A DNA stretch of 64,000 bases from Paenibacillus cremeus (GTDB lineage Bacteria; Bacillota; Bacilli; Paenibacillales; NBRC-103111), in the NCBI RefSeq assembly GCF_007786445.1, contig NZ_VNJI01000018.1, positions 58,939-122,938 on the forward strand, given 5' to 3'. Both the position numbers and the translations under genes were made by a program. Positions 8,545-17,999 of this stretch are shown piece by piece. The notes beneath the pieces are model-generated. The model saw only the letters and a program-made list of their open reading frames with translations, made no database searches and was not told where the DNA came from. The first letter of the stretch is position 1. Every line of letters begins with the position of its first letter.

Positions 8545-9420
8545 TTACTTAAACCTGCGAATAAAAGCGATCGCCTGCGCAATATCGTGCTCCGGCTGAT
8601 CTCCGACCTCACGCTCGATCGTCAAATAGCCCGTATAGCCGATATCCTGCAGCGCTTGGAAATAACGCTGGAAATCCACATGCCCTTGGCCCAGCGCCAG
8701 CTCCCGATACGACGGGCCTGTGGCCGCCGCCTCCGCGATCTTCTCGTGGCTCATCGGCTCATAGCCGAGTGCGCCGTACACCTCGCGAGGGTCGACCTCT
8801 CGCAAGCGAATTCCGTCCTTCACGTGTGTATGAACGATATAATCCTTCAAGGTGTAGACACCCTGAACCGGATCGTCGCCGGTCACCATTACCATATTCG
8901 CAGGATCGAAATTGACGGATACGCCGTCCGTCGAGAGCGAGTCGAGAAACCGCTTCAAGTGCGCTGCGGTCTCCGGTCCGGTCTCCACGGCAAAATACGC
9001 GCCCATCTGCTTCGCATATACGCCCAGCTCCTCGCAAGCGGTTTGCAAGACGCTATACACTTCGCCGTTCTCGTCGTCCGGAACGATGCCGATGTGCGTC
9101 GTCACCACCTTTGTCCCCAGCTCCAAAGCAAGGTCGAGGATGCGCTTCGACTTTTCGATTTTCGCGGCATTGACCAGCTTGTCTTGAAATCCATGGCCGC
9201 CCAAATCGCCGCACAGCGCCGAAACCTGCAGCCCAAGCGAGTCGATGTACCGCTTTAACTCCTTCCGGGCCGCCGGGGTCAGGTTAGCAGGATCCATTTC
9301 TCCGTCGACGGCATAAATCTGGACGCCATCCGCTCCCAGCTCCTTCGATTTCTTCAGGCCCTCATGCAAGCCCAGACGCAGACTATCCACCATAATGCCG
9401 ATGCTGTTCGTCAGCTTCAT
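8545..9420 (-). CDS. Sugar phosphate isomerase/epimerase (xylose-isomerase-like TIM barrel)
   Basis: This 291-residue protein belongs to the AP-endonuclease-2 / sugar isomerase superfamily. Visible metal-site segments are A-V-E-T-G-P-E near 155, N-F-D-P-A-N-M near 185, H-T-H-V-K-D-G near 210 and a final E-R-E near 277. ATG at 9420 follows a GGGGGG stretch. The open frame extends about 44 codons upstream but overlaps the neighbouring gene. It is the second gene of an operon with the Gfo/Idh dehydrogenase (17-bp gap). Such pairs interconvert and oxidise unusual sugars or inositols; the substrate is not deducible. Confidence 0.82.
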   Translation of the reverse strand: MKLTNSIGIMVDSLRLGLHEGLKKSKELGADGVQIYAVDGEMDPANLTPAARKELKRYIDSLGLQVSALCGDLGGHGFQDKLVNAAKIEKSKRILDLALELGTKVVTTHIGIVPDDENGEVYSVLQTACEELGVYAKQMGAYFAVETGPETAAHLKRFLDSLSTDGVSVNFDPANMVMVTGDDPVQGVYTLKDYIVHTHVKDGIRLREVDPREVYGALGYEPMSHEKIAEAAATGPSYRELALGQGHVDFQRYFQALQDIGYTGYLTIEREVGDQPEHDIAQAIAFIRRFK

Positions 9421-9437
9421 TCCATGTCCCCCCCGTT

Positions 9438-10496
9438 CTAAAATCGGATTTCGCAGCCTTTTTCCGCTGATTCGTAAACGCCGCAGAGCATTTTCATGAT
9501 CTCCAAGCCGTCCTCCACCGGGCTGATCGGGGTGCTGCCGCTTTGGCAGCACGAGATAAAATGGTCGATCTCATTCTGGAACGCCGCATTCGCGTTGAAC
9601 GATGGCCGGTCGATTTGCGGCAGCAGGTTTACAATCGTATCGTATTTTTCAGACACCAGCATCAGGCTCGGCTCGATCTCCGCCCCGCCCTTGTCGCCGA
9701 ACAGCTTGACTGTCAGCTCATCCTGCTTGGCGTGCAGCGTGAAGCTGACATCCACCGCAAGCGATGCACCGTTCTCGAATCGAATCAGCGCATTGGCCAT
9801 ATCCTCTACGGAATTGTAGCTGGCATCGTAGTCCGCCGCCTTATAGAAGGACAGGTTCTGCACATTGGCCCGGTTCCCCAGCTTCTTGTATGTATTCCCG
9901 CTCACGGAAACGACCTTCGGCCGGCCCATCAAGTACCAGCACAGGTCGATCACGTGGACCCCGATATCGATCAGCGGCCCACCGCCGGAACGGTTCACAT
10001 CGGCAAACCAGCCTCCCGGATTCCCAAGTCTTCGGAGGCAGGAAGCCTTGGCGTAATAAATATCCCCCAGCTCCCCGTTATCGATAAAGCGGCGAATGAG
10101 CTGAGCGTTCGTGTCATATCGGCGCACAAAGCCGACTTGCAAAATGTTCCCGGTTTCGCGTACCGCCGCTTGGATCTGCTCGGCCTCCGCCACCGTGCGG
10201 CTGAGCGGCTTTTCCACCAGCACGTGCTTGCCCGCGCGCAGCGCCTTGATAGCGATTTCCGCATGGGAATTGTTCCAGGTACAGATGCTCACCGCGATAA
10301 TCTCCAGATCAGCCAGCAGCTCATGATAATCTTCATACACATGAGGAATGCCGTATTTTTCGGCCTTCTCGCGTGCTCGGTCCGCATTGGCGTCGGAGAT
10401 GGCGTACAGCTCGGCATCCGAATTTTTTTGATATGATTGGAGGTGCAGGCCAGCGATTGAGCCGGCGCCGATGACGCCGATCTTTATTTTGGTCAT
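9438..10496 (-). CDS. Gfo/Idh/MocA-family oxidoreductase
   Basis: This NAD(P)-dependent sugar or polyol dehydrogenase has 352 residues. The Rossmann start is I-G-V-I-G-A-G-S-I-A-G (residues 5-15), and the characteristic E-K-P-L-S-R catalytic lysine motif is near residue 95. D-I-G-V-H-V-I-D-L carries the second conserved histidine near 180. ATG at 10496 is eight bases after AGAAGGAG. An upstream in-frame extension to 10586 would overlap the divergent regulator and is not used. It is the first gene of the two-gene operon with the isomerase at 8545, and is probably controlled by the divergent AraC regulator. Confidence 0.88.
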   Translation of the reverse strand: MTKIKIGVIGAGSIAGLHLQSYQKNSDAELYAISDANADRAREKAEKYGIPHVYEDYHELLADLEIIAVSICTWNNSHAEIAIKALRAGKHVLVEKPLSRTVAEAEQIQAAVRETGNILQVGFVRRYDTNAQLIRRFIDNGELGDIYYAKASCLRRLGNPGGWFADVNRSGGGPLIDIGVHVIDLCWYLMGRPKVVSVSGNTYKKLGNRANVQNLSFYKAADYDASYNSVEDMANALIRFENGASLAVDVSFTLHAKQDELTVKLFGDKGGAEIEPSLMLVSEKYDTIVNLLPQIDRPSFNANAAFQNEIDHFISCCQSGSTPISPVEDGLEIMKMLCGVYESAEKGCEIRF

Positions 10497-10532
10497 AGCG
10501 TTCCATCTCCTTCTAATGTTAAAATTGCACAA

Positions 10533-10545
10533 TATAGTCACTATA
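10533..10545. promoter_or_regulatory. 13-bp palindrome in divergent promoter region
   Basis: TATAGT-C-ACTATA is a perfect dyad between the Gfo/Idh operon and the divergent AraC gene. It may be overlapping -10 elements or an operator. Function is inferred from position only. Confidence 0.35.
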
Positions 10546-10567
10546 GCATGACCTTTTAGGAGGTAAA

Positions 10568-11431
10568 ATGCCTGCCATGACCACACATATGGACTATACG
10601 ATCGCCTTGAAGCCGATCCGGATCATCGATCGGAGAACGTTTGCAAGCAAGCTCAACATCCCCTCGCTGTCCATCCTGTCGGTGGGCCATTTGCCCAGCC
10701 GAACGCTATATCGGGAGCAGGCCAAGTTCCAGCATTTTGCCGTTGTCTACATCGCCGATGGGGCAGGCACATACCGGGTCAATCACGGAGAAACGCAGCA
10801 GGTGCGCCGTGGCAGCTTATTTTTCTTTTACCCGGACGCCGTCTTCGATTACGGACCGCAGCCCGGCGGGTCTTGGGACGAGTATTATTTTACGATTGAG
10901 GGCCCACGGATCGGGGAGTGGCTCCGTTCTTGGCTGATCGAGCCGGACCGGGTCAAGGACGTGGAGATCGACGATGCGCAGCAGAGCAAAATCGACCGCA
11001 TCTTTCATCTGATGGACAGCGGCCATCCGAATAATATGGACCGCGCGGCGTTGCTGCTGGAGTCGCTGCTGTACGAGTTCATGCTGAGCTCCGGTGCACT
11101 GCCGAACACGATCAAGACCGATCATGTGACGAAGCTGATGGAGGACCTCTCCGGGTCGATCTACGGGCACTTCGATGCGCAGAAGCTGTGCAAAAGGCAC
11201 CACATTTCCTTCTCCACCCTGCGTCGGATTACGCAAAAATACAGCGGCTACCCGCTAAACGAGTACATCCACCGCATGAAAATCGCCGAGGCGAAAAACA
11301 TTCTGCTGAACACCGAAACGTCCGTGAAGGAGCTGGCGGATGCGCTGGGGTTTAAGGATGTGTTCTACTTTTCGCGGCTGTTCAAGAAATACGTCGGCGT
11401 CTCCCCGTTGAATTTTCGCAAGTCGATTTGA
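10568..11431 (+). CDS. AraC-family transcriptional regulator
   Basis: This 287-residue regulator has an N-terminal cupin-like sugar-sensing domain (about 35-150) and a C-terminal AraC DNA-binding domain (about 185-285, with two helix-turn-helices, the second in S-V-K-E-L-A-D-A-L-G-F, ending S-P-L-N-F-R-K-S). ATG at 10568 follows TAGGAGGT at ideal spacing. It is divergent from the Gfo/Idh-isomerase operon 72 bases away, so it most likely senses that pathway's sugar and switches it on. Confidence 0.88.
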   Translation: MPAMTTHMDYTIALKPIRIIDRRTFASKLNIPSLSILSVGHLPSRTLYREQAKFQHFAVVYIADGAGTYRVNHGETQQVRRGSLFFFYPDAVFDYGPQPGGSWDEYYFTIEGPRIGEWLRSWLIEPDRVKDVEIDDAQQSKIDRIFHLMDSGHPNNMDRAALLLESLLYEFMLSSGALPNTIKTDHVTKLMEDLSGSIYGHFDAQKLCKRHHISFSTLRRITQKYSGYPLNEYIHRMKIAEAKNILLNTETSVKELADALGFKDVFYFSRLFKKYVGVSPLNFRKSI

Positions 11432-11449
11432 CGGAGCATGAAAACAAAA

Positions 11450-11474
11450 AGGAGCCATCCCATAGATGACTCCT
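11450..11474 (-). terminator. Terminator of the xylR-linked MFS gene
   Basis: On the minus strand AGGAGTCAT pairs with ATGGCTCCT (one G-U pair) over a 7-nt loop, followed by a T-rich tail, directly after the stop at 11483. Confidence 0.55.
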
Positions 11475-11482
11475 AATACACC

Positions 11483-12715
11483 TTATTTCGGCACCGCTGT
11501 GGAGCGGCCGCCGGACGAAGTCAGCGTCGGCTTCGCCGACTTCGCGCGTTTGTTGGCGCTCAAGAGCATCCAATGCCCCAGCGCCGCGGTCACACAGCCG
11601 AGCAGCCCGACGATGACAAAGCCTTCCTGCAGCGTCAGCCAGTCGCCCGCCGCCCCCATAAACAGCGGTCCGGCGAACATGCCGAGCCCGTAGATCGCTT
11701 GATAAAAGCCCATCGCCGTCGCCCGCTTGCTTGAGTCCATATGCTTGATGCTTAGCGCCATGAGCACCGGCTGGGTAAAGCCCCGACCCAACCCGGCGAT
11801 CGCTTGCGAAACAATGAGCAGCCACAAGGACCCCGTGAACGGGATGGCCAGCGTGAACACTCCGCTAATAATAAAGCCGAGAATGATCACCTTGTTTTCC
11901 CCGATCTTTTGCGCCAAATGCCGACCGCCGATCCATGCTGCAAGCGCTGTCGGAAACGTCGAGAAAAACGTCAGCAGCCCCATATCCAGCTTCGTCGCGC
12001 CAAGCGACTGGGCATACACCGGAGTAAAGCCGAACACGGTCGCAAACGTGAGCACTTGAAACAAGATCGCGAGGAACGACACGGTCAGCAGGATCCGATC
12101 CCCCGCCACCTCCAGCACGCCGCTGAACGTCAGCTTATTGCCGCCCTGCTCCACCTTTTCCACCAGAAAAAACGATCCGATAAATCCAATTCCCCCAACA
12201 ACAGCCCCGATCAGAAACGCGGATTCCCATCCGTACACATCCGCCATCCAGCCTCCGGTCAAAATCCCGAACATTTGCCCCAGTGAATTGTACACCGTGA
12301 GCGTCCCGATCGCCTTGGTCGTCTCTTCCTTCTGGAAGTAGCTCGCGAACAAAATCGTAAAATCGACCCAAGTCGCTGCCGCCGCCCCCGCCAGTGCCCG
12401 TAAAATCAAGATCCAGCTCAGCTCCTGTGTGATCAGAATGCCGAGGCCGGCGAGAATGGAGAACACGAGTCCAAACACGATAAACAGCTTCCGTTTGTGG
12501 AACCGGTCGGACACGACGCCCACTGGAATGCGCAGCAGCATCTGGCTGAGGCCGTACATGCCGACGATCAATCCGGCCATTTTGTGCGAGGCACCCAGGG
12601 ATTCCACATAAGCGGCTAAAATCGGAACGCACGTGTACATCGAAAACCAGAATAACAGCGTGACGGCGCAAAACAATGGTATGCGATACGATGCTGCGGG
12701 CTGACTCGTTGACAT
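11483..12715 (-). CDS. Major facilitator superfamily transporter in xylR operon
   Basis: The protein (410 residues) has 12 predicted membrane helices. The family's loop 2-3 signature is visible as G-V-V-S-D-R-F-H-K-R-K near 60. It is closest in style to drug or small-solute exporters. A xylose uptake role is possible from context but not shown by sequence. The start is ambiguous: ATG at 12721 overlaps the xylR stop, but ATG at 12715 has the better spacing (7 bases) to GGAGG and is preferred. It is co-transcribed with xylR. Confidence 0.8.
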   Translation of the reverse strand: MSTSQPAASYRIPLFCAVTLLFWFSMYTCVPILAAYVESLGASHKMAGLIVGMYGLSQMLLRIPVGVVSDRFHKRKLFIVFGLVFSILAGLGILITQELSWILILRALAGAAAATWVDFTILFASYFQKEETTKAIGTLTVYNSLGQMFGILTGGWMADVYGWESAFLIGAVVGGIGFIGSFFLVEKVEQGGNKLTFSGVLEVAGDRILLTVSFLAILFQVLTFATVFGFTPVYAQSLGATKLDMGLLTFFSTFPTALAAWIGGRHLAQKIGENKVIILGFIISGVFTLAIPFTGSLWLLIVSQAIAGLGRGFTQPVLMALSIKHMDSSKRATAMGFYQAIYGLGMFAGPLFMGAAGDWLTLQEGFVIVGLLGCVTAALGHWMLLSANKRAKSAKPTLTSSGGRSTAVPK

Positions 12716-12717
12716 TT

Positions 12718-13899
12718 TCATCCCTCCACGGATACTTTGGTCGATGCGAAAAATTTCGCGATGGCCAGCGAGCAGGCGCCGAGCACCGTCGATTTCATGC
12801 CTAGTCCAGAAAATTGCACCCTAAGCTTAGCCCGCGGAAACGGCATGGAGCGCCGCTCCATCACCTCAGTCAGCGGTCCGAGCATCCAAGACTCCGCCTC
12901 CGCCAGCCGGCCGCCGATCACGATCAGCTCCGGGTTGAAGGCGTTGATAATATTCACGAGCCCCACGCCAAGCGATCGGCCAAGCTGCTCAAACAGCTCA
13001 ATCACCCTCTTGTCACCGTCGCCGGCTCGGCGCAGCAGCGCCTCGATATCGACGTCGTCTTCCGGCAGCACAGCTCGCGCTTTTTCCAGCAGGGCGCTTT
13101 CCGAAGCGTACAGCTCCCAGCAGCCCGAGCTGCCGCAGCGGCAAGGCTTGCCGTTCTGCTCGATCGTCACATGCCCGAGCTCGCCGGAGAAGCCAGAGGA
13201 GCCGCGGAACAGCTCGCCCCGAATAATAATACCTGTGCCGATCCCGCTGCCGATGCTGACATAGACAAGATAGGAAGCGTTCTGGCCGACGCCTGCGTCG
13301 AACTGCTGCTCCCCGACGGCGCCGGCATTCGCTTCATTATCGATGACGACGGGAATCCCGAGCTCGCTCTCGATCCGCTGCTGCAGCGGCACGTTCTCCC
13401 AGCCGAGGTTCGGCGCGAACAGCACATTCCCCTGCTCGTCGCTGATGCCCGGGATCCCGATGCCGATGCCGACGATCCCGTAGGTGCTCTGCGGGGCGCG
13501 TCCGATGAGTTCGCGGATGGAGTGGATGACATCGCCGATAACCGCATCGACGGAAGCATTGCTGTGCTTCATCGTGTGCTGCTCGACGATGACGCCGTTC
13601 AAATCGGTCAGCACGCCGAGGATGTAATCGACGCCCAGATCGATGCCGACGGCATAGCCCGCCGTGCCGTTGAACAGCAGCATGACCGGCTTGCGGCCGC
13701 CGCTCGACTCCCCAGCGCCGATCTCGTCGACCAGACCGCTTTCGATCAGCTCGCCGACCAGGCTGGAAACGGTCGCCTTCGTAAGCCCCGTCAGCTCGGC
13801 CAGCCTTGCGCGGGAAACGGGCGAATCGTGCCGGATGCGGTCCAGGACGATCGATTTATTTATTTTTTTGACCAGGTTCAAGTCACCGGTTTGCTTCAT
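12718..13899 (-). CDS. xylR: ROK-family xylose repressor XylR
   Basis: This 393-residue repressor has a winged helix-turn-helix at about 15-70 (S-R-A-R-L-A-E-L-T-G-L-T-K-A-T-V) followed by a ROK/sugar-kinase-like sensor domain. The ROK zinc signature is present: a histidine in L-G-H-V-T-I, then C-R-C-G-S-S-G-C-W-E near 260. It is divergent from xylA, and a XylR-type operator overlaps the xylA -35 box, which supports the xylose assignment. ATG at 13899 follows GGAGG. The MFS gene follows with a few bases of overlap or none, depending on start. Confidence 0.88.
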   Translation of the reverse strand: MKQTGDLNLVKKINKSIVLDRIRHDSPVSRARLAELTGLTKATVSSLVGELIESGLVDEIGAGESSGGRKPVMLLFNGTAGYAVGIDLGVDYILGVLTDLNGVIVEQHTMKHSNASVDAVIGDVIHSIRELIGRAPQSTYGIVGIGIGIPGISDEQGNVLFAPNLGWENVPLQQRIESELGIPVVIDNEANAGAVGEQQFDAGVGQNASYLVYVSIGSGIGTGIIIRGELFRGSSGFSGELGHVTIEQNGKPCRCGSSGCWELYASESALLEKARAVLPEDDVDIEALLRRAGDGDKRVIELFEQLGRSLGVGLVNIINAFNPELIVIGGRLAEAESWMLGPLTEVMERRSMPFPRAKLRVQFSGLGMKSTVLGACSLAIAKFFASTKVSVEG

Positions 13900-14022
13900 A
13901 GCTAGCCTCCATGCGGGTTGACGCTGTGCCGCGTGTTATTGCATTGGCATCACGCAGTCGTTGTCAGTAAACGATTTGATGACCTGATTTTAACACGAAT
14001 GAAGTGTTCCATGCACTAACTA

Positions 14023-14047
14023 AGTTTGTTTAATGAATTTACAAAGT
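14023..14047. promoter_or_regulatory. XylR operator (xylO-like) overlapping the xylA -35 box
   Basis: A 25-bp imperfect dyad has left half AGTTTGTTTAAT and right half ATTTACAAAGT. The left half matches the AGTTTGTTT core of Bacillus xylO sites. It covers the -35 hexamer of the xylA promoter, as expected for repression. Confidence 0.65.
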
Positions 14048-14066
14048 CGGCAGAGAGTGGTATGAT
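14038..14066 (+). promoter_or_regulatory. SigA promoter of xylA
   Basis: TTTACA (14038-14043) and TATGAT (14061-14066) are spaced by exactly 17 bases, placing the start near 14073, about 75 bases before the xylA GTG. Confidence 0.75.
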
Positions 14067-14071
14067 ATGGT

Positions 14072-14085
14072 TGTAAGCGTTTCTT
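14072..14085 (+). promoter_or_regulatory. Catabolite-responsive element (cre-like) at xylA
   Basis: TGTAAGCGTTTCTT matches 11 of 14 positions of the CcpA consensus (perfect left half, weak right half). It lies at the inferred transcription start, where CcpA would block initiation. Confidence 0.5.
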
Positions 14086-14147
14086 TTGCCAGGCCATCAT
14101 GGTTCAAACTTATACTCTATTCTAATTCATATTCGGAGGGATGCATT

Positions 14148-15464
14148 GTGAGTTATTTTGGTTCCGTTTCTACCGTTCGATTTGAAGGCCGTCAGTCGAC
14201 GAATCCGCTGGCGTTTAAGTTTTACAATCCGGATCAAGTGATCTTGGGGAAATCGATGCGTGAGCATCTGCGTTTCGCTGTAGCCTATTGGCATTCTTTC
14301 ACGGGCAGCGGCTCCGATCCGTTCGGCGTCGGCACCGCGATTCGTGGCTGGGATCAATATACGGGCATGGATTTGGCCAAAGCCCGCGTGGAAGCTTGCT
14401 TTGAGCTGCTGAACATTCTGGACGTGGACTACTTCGCGTTCCATGACCGTGATATCGCTCCGGAAGGCAGCACGCTTCAAGAAACGAACCGCAATCTAGA
14501 TGCGATCGTTGCCTTAATCAAGGAACACATGCAATCGTCCGGCAAAAAGCTGCTCTGGAACACAGCCAACATGTTCACCAATCCGCGTTTCGTTCACGGT
14601 GCGGCTACAACCTCCAACGCGGACGTATTCGCCTATGCTGCGGCTCAAGTGAAAAAAGCGCTGGAGCACGGCAAAGAGCTGGGCGCGGAAAACTATGTGT
14701 TCTGGGGCGGCCGCGAAGGCTACGAGTCACTGCTGAACACCGATCTGGGCCTCGAGCTGGATAACCTGGCGCGCTTCCTCCACATGGCGGTGGACTATGC
14801 CAAAGAAATCGGCTTTGACGCACAGTTCCTGATCGAGCCGAAGCCGAAGGAGCCGTCGAAGCACCAGTACGATTTTGACGCGCAAACGACCCTCTCCTTC
14901 CTGCAAAAATACAACCTGCTGCCGCACTTCAAGCTGAACATCGAAGCGAACCATGCTACGCTGGCCGGCCACACGTTCGAGCACGAGCTTCGCATGTCCC
15001 GCATCAACGGCGTGCTCGGCTCCATCGACGCGAACCAAGGCGACATGCTGCTCGGCTGGGACACTGACGAGTTCCCGACAGACCTGTATTCGACGACATT
15101 GGCGATGTACGAGATTTTGCTCAACGAAGGCGGCATCGGCCGCGGCGGCGTCAACTTCGACGCGAAGGTTCGCCGTCAATCCTTCGAGCCAATCGACGTC
15201 GTTCATGCACACATCGCTGGGATGGACTCCTTCGCACGCGGACTGCAAGTGGCTGCGAAAATGATCGAAGACCGCGTCTTCGACGACATCCTTGATAACC
15301 GCTACGGCTCCTACAAGTCTGGCATCGGCGCTGAGATCGTGTCCGGCCGTGCGAACTTCAAAACGCTGGAAGCCTACGCGCTGCAAAACAACCCGATCGT
15401 GAACACCTCCGGCCGTCTGGAGCATATTCGCAATGTAGTGAACCAGTACATCATCAACACATAA
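14148..15464 (+). CDS. xylA: Xylose isomerase
   Basis: This enzyme isomerises D-xylose to D-xylulose. The 438 residues fit the long class II XylA family. Catalytic H-D-R-D-I-A-P-E-G near 100, W-G-G-R-E-G-Y-E near 185, metal ligand [10 protein letters not shown] near 230, N-I-E-A-N-H-A-T near 265 and D-A-N-Q-G-D near 292 are all present. The start is GTG at 14148, eight bases after GGAGG. The frame is open to an ATG at 14067, but that lies upstream of the inferred transcription start. No xylB follows; a terminator stands directly behind. Confidence 0.97.
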   Translation: MSYFGSVSTVRFEGRQSTNPLAFKFYNPDQVILGKSMREHLRFAVAYWHSFTGSGSDPFGVGTAIRGWDQYTGMDLAKARVEACFELLNILDVDYFAFHDRDIAPEGSTLQETNRNLDAIVALIKEHMQSSGKKLLWNTANMFTNPRFVHGAATTSNADVFAYAAAQVKKALEHGKELGAENYVFWGGREGYESLLNTDLGLELDNLARFLHMAVDYAKEIGFDAQFLIEPKPKEPSKHQYDFDAQTTLSFLQKYNLLPHFKLNIEANHATLAGHTFEHELRMSRINGVLGSIDANQGDMLLGWDTDEFPTDLYSTTLAMYEILLNEGGIGRGGVNFDAKVRRQSFEPIDVVHAHIAGMDSFARGLQVAAKMIEDRVFDDILDNRYGSYKSGIGAEIVSGRANFKTLEAYALQNNPIVNTSGRLEHIRNVVNQYIINT

Positions 15465-15481
15465 ATAGCGGTACATGCAAA

Positions 15482-15542
15482 AAATGGAAGCCCCCATCCG
15501 ATTGAACGCGCAGTTCAGGATGGCGGGCTTCCTTTTCTTTTT
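15482..15542. terminator. Terminator of xylA, convergent with amino-acid ABC operon
   Basis: A 15-bp stem, GGAAGCCCcCCATCC with its near-perfect complement (one C-C mismatch) and an 18-nt loop, is followed by TTTTCTTTTTT. Confidence 0.88.
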
Positions 15543-16294
15543 TACTGTTGGGCCAAGCCCAGATTGAGAAACGCTTTGGTCCGATCGAACTGCGGATTCG
15601 TAAACAGCTGCTCCGGAGGGCCGGCTTCGACGATTTCGCCTTTATCCATGAACATAACCCGGTTCGCTACTTCTCTAGCAAAGCCCATCTCGTGAGTCAC
15701 GACGATCATCGTCATGTGCTCTTCCGCAAGACGCTTCATCACCTGCAGCACCTCACCGGTAAGCTCCGGGTCTAGGGCAGAGGTCGGTTCATCAAACAGC
15801 AGAATGTCCGGGTTCATCATCAGCGCCCGGGCAATCGCAACCCGCTGCTTCTGTCCACCGGATAATTTGGCCGGATATTCCGACGCCCGCGAGGAGAGGC
15901 CTACCTTGTCCAGCAGCTCCAAGCAGCGCTTGCGAACCTCCGCCGTCGACTCTCCCTTGACGATTTTGGGTGCGAGCTCTAAATTTTCTCTCACCGTCAG
16001 ATGAGGAAACAGGTTGAAATGCTGGAATACCATGCCCATTTTGGACATGATCCGTTTGATCTCATTCGGCTTGGAGTAGCTTCCATCCTGGACGAGCACC
16101 TCACCGGCAACGCGGATCGTCCCGCCATTGATCTGCTCCAGATGCACCAGGCTGCGGAGCATCGTGCTTTTGCCGGAGCCCGAGGGGCCGATGACCGCGA
16201 CGACGTCGTTCTTTTCCACTTGAAACGACATTTGCTTCAGCACGTCCAGCTCGCCGTACGACTTACTGAGGTTCGTTACTTCAATGATTGCCAC
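15542..16294 (-). CDS. Polar amino-acid ABC transporter ATP-binding protein
   Basis: This 250-residue ATPase has Walker [10 protein letters not shown] near 37, the signature L-S-G-G-Q-K-Q-R near 145, Walker [14 protein letters not shown] near 165 and the switch histidine T-H-E-M-G-F-A near 202. The sequence is of GlnQ/ArtP type. GTG at 16294 is about nine bases from AAAGGA. An ATG three codons earlier is nearly on top of the site. It is the last gene of an operon with the permease and binding protein. Confidence 0.92.
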   Translation of the reverse strand: MAIIEVTNLSKSYGELDVLKQMSFQVEKNDVVAVIGPSGSGKSTMLRSLVHLEQINGGTIRVAGEVLVQDGSYSKPNEIKRIMSKMGMVFQHFNLFPHLTVRENLELAPKIVKGESTAEVRKRCLELLDKVGLSSRASEYPAKLSGGQKQRVAIARALMMNPDILLFDEPTSALDPELTGEVLQVMKRLAEEHMTMIVVTHEMGFAREVANRVMFMDKGEIVEAGPPEQLFTNPQFDRTKAFLNLGLAQQ

Positions 16295-16308
16295 ATGCGC
16301 CATTCCTT

Positions 16309-16968
16309 TTATTCGAATTTAAAGCGGCGTTCCAGCCCTTTGAAGAACACCGTCAACAGCAGGGTCATTAGCAAATAAATCGCGCCCGCGATAAAAAACG
16401 GAACAATCGTGAAGTCCCGGTTAACCGCCGTTTGGGCAAAATGCAGCAGCTCCGGAACCGCCACCGCATACAGCAGCGCCGTATCTTTGATCAGCGTGAT
16501 TGCTTCGTTGGAAACCGTTGGTAGAACGACCCGGAACATTTGCGGCAAAATGATACGAGTCATCGTCTGCCATTTGTTCAGCCCCAGCACCTGCGAGGCC
16601 TCATATTGGCCTTTATCGATCGCCAGCAGCCCGCCTCTGAAAATTTCGGCAAAATAGGCCGCATAGTTCAGGATGAAGCCCAGGCACGCCGCGGTAAACC
16701 GGTCGAGCACCAGATACTCGCCCACCCCAGGAATCATCGGAAGCCCGAAGCAAATGACAAGCAATTGGAGCAGCAGCGGCGTTCCCCGCATGACATAAAT
16801 ATACGTATGAGCCAGCCAGGCGACCGGTCGGTAGCTGCTTTTCACCGCAAGGGTGAGAAGAAAGCCTAACGGGACAGAGATCGCAATCGCGATGATGAAC
16901 AAGAGGACCGTCATTTCAGCGCCTTCCAGCATCGGCTTCAAAATCCTGGTGAAATACTCTACAGACAT
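16309..16968 (-). CDS. Polar amino-acid ABC transporter permease
   Basis: This 219-residue inner-membrane permease has about five helices and the HisM/GlnP family segment M-R-G-T-P-L-L-L-Q near 75. The EAA-type loop [11 protein letters not shown] is near 135. ATG follows GGAGGAG. It is the middle gene between the binding protein and ATPase. A single permease implies a homodimer. Confidence 0.92.
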   Translation of the reverse strand: MSVEYFTRILKPMLEGAEMTVLLFIIAIAISVPLGFLLTLAVKSSYRPVAWLAHTYIYVMRGTPLLLQLLVICFGLPMIPGVGEYLVLDRFTAACLGFILNYAAYFAEIFRGGLLAIDKGQYEASQVLGLNKWQTMTRIILPQMFRVVLPTVSNEAITLIKDTALLYAVAVPELLHFAQTAVNRDFTIVPFFIAGAIYLLMTLLLTVFFKGLERRFKFE

Positions 16969-17029
16969 GATTCAAGCTCCTCCAAAAACAAAACCGGATT
17001 TCCCTTAGGAAATCCAGCTTCGACGTATC

Positions 17030-17815
17030 TTATTTCAACACCTTATCCTCGCCAAACCACTTCTGCGAAATTTTCGCCGCGGTGCCGTCTTGGTTCATTT
17101 CGTCCAGCGTTTTTTGCAGCTTCTGAAGCAGCGCCTCGTTGCCTTTTTTCACGCCGATGCCGTACTCCTCTGGTGCCAGCGATTCGCCCAGCAGCTTGAA
17201 GGTTCCTTGTTCCTTGGACATGTAATACTTGATGACCACTTCATCAATGATGACCGCATCGACACGGCCGATTTTCAAGTCGCTCAGCGCCAGCACGTTG
17301 TCCGCGTATTCCGTCACGGCTTTGACCTTGGACTTCAGCGGGCTGTCATTCAAGGCGTCGGCCGCGGAGGAAAGGGATTGCAGCCCTACCGTTTTCCCAG
17401 CCAGATCGTCCAACTTGGTCAGATTGGATTTGGCCAGCGTGACCGCTACCTGCGCGTTTTTCAGGTAAGGCTTGGTGAACAGCACTTTGCCCTTCCGCTC
17501 GTCCGTAATCGTATATCCGTTCCAAATGAGGTCGATCCGGCCGCTGCTCAGCTCAGATTCCTTGGTGCTCCAGTCGATCGGTTGGAATACCGCGGTGGTG
17601 CCCATTTTTTCCGCTGCTGCTTTAGCATAATCGATGTCGAATCCGACGATTTCGTTCTTGTCATCGCGGAAGCCCATCGGTGCAAATTTATCGTCAATGC
17701 CGATCACCAATTTTTTCGCCGTATCCCCTGTGCTGCCCTTGGAGCTCGAGCATCCTGTAAAAAGAGTCATTGCCGCCGTGATGACAAGTGCCATAGTTGT
17801 TAAACGCTTCTTCAC
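17030..17815 (-). CDS. Amino-acid ABC transporter substrate-binding lipoprotein
   Basis: This 261-residue lipoprotein has a signal peptide with lipobox L-F-T-G-C (Cys22), then the family 3 solute-binding fold (G-F-D-I-D-Y-A-K-A near 68, G-K-T-V-G-L-Q near 142). It captures a polar amino acid outside the membrane for the permease pair downstream. Its sequence resembles cystine/cysteine-type and glutamine-type binders; the ligand is not assigned. The start is GTG at 17815, seven bases after AAGGGGA. It is the first gene of the operon. Confidence 0.9.
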   Translation of the reverse strand: MKKRLTTMALVITAAMTLFTGCSSSKGSTGDTAKKLVIGIDDKFAPMGFRDDKNEIVGFDIDYAKAAAEKMGTTAVFQPIDWSTKESELSSGRIDLIWNGYTITDERKGKVLFTKPYLKNAQVAVTLAKSNLTKLDDLAGKTVGLQSLSSAADALNDSPLKSKVKAVTEYADNVLALSDLKIGRVDAVIIDEVVIKYYMSKEQGTFKLLGESLAPEEYGIGVKKGNEALLQKLQKTLDEMNQDGTAAKISQKWFGEDKVLK

Positions 17816-17881
17816 TTTCCATTCCCCTTACTTTCGTATGAATTCACTTTACTGCGTTACCACTTTATCAAGAACTCAAAC

Positions 17882-17911
17882 ACTATATCATATTTTGTTG
17901 AAAAATGTCGA
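17882..17911 (-). promoter_or_regulatory. Promoter of the amino-acid ABC operon
   Basis: On the minus strand TCGACA (17911-17906) and TATAGT (17887-17882) are spaced by 18 bases, about 70 bases before the first start codon. Confidence 0.5.
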
Positions 17912-17955
17912 TAGATTTGAGGGGGATGGATAAAACCGCCAGCTCCTGTGGGATA

Positions 17956-17988
17956 AAAAAAGACCGAATCGCTGTGGATTCAGTCTTT
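17956..17988 (-). terminator. Terminator of the xpt-pbuX operon
   Basis: On the minus strand AAAGACTGAATC pairs with GATTCGGTCTTT around a 6-nt loop and runs into TTTTTTT, just after the pbuX stop at 18000. Confidence 0.85.
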
Positions 17989-17999
17989 ATTGCGTGAGA

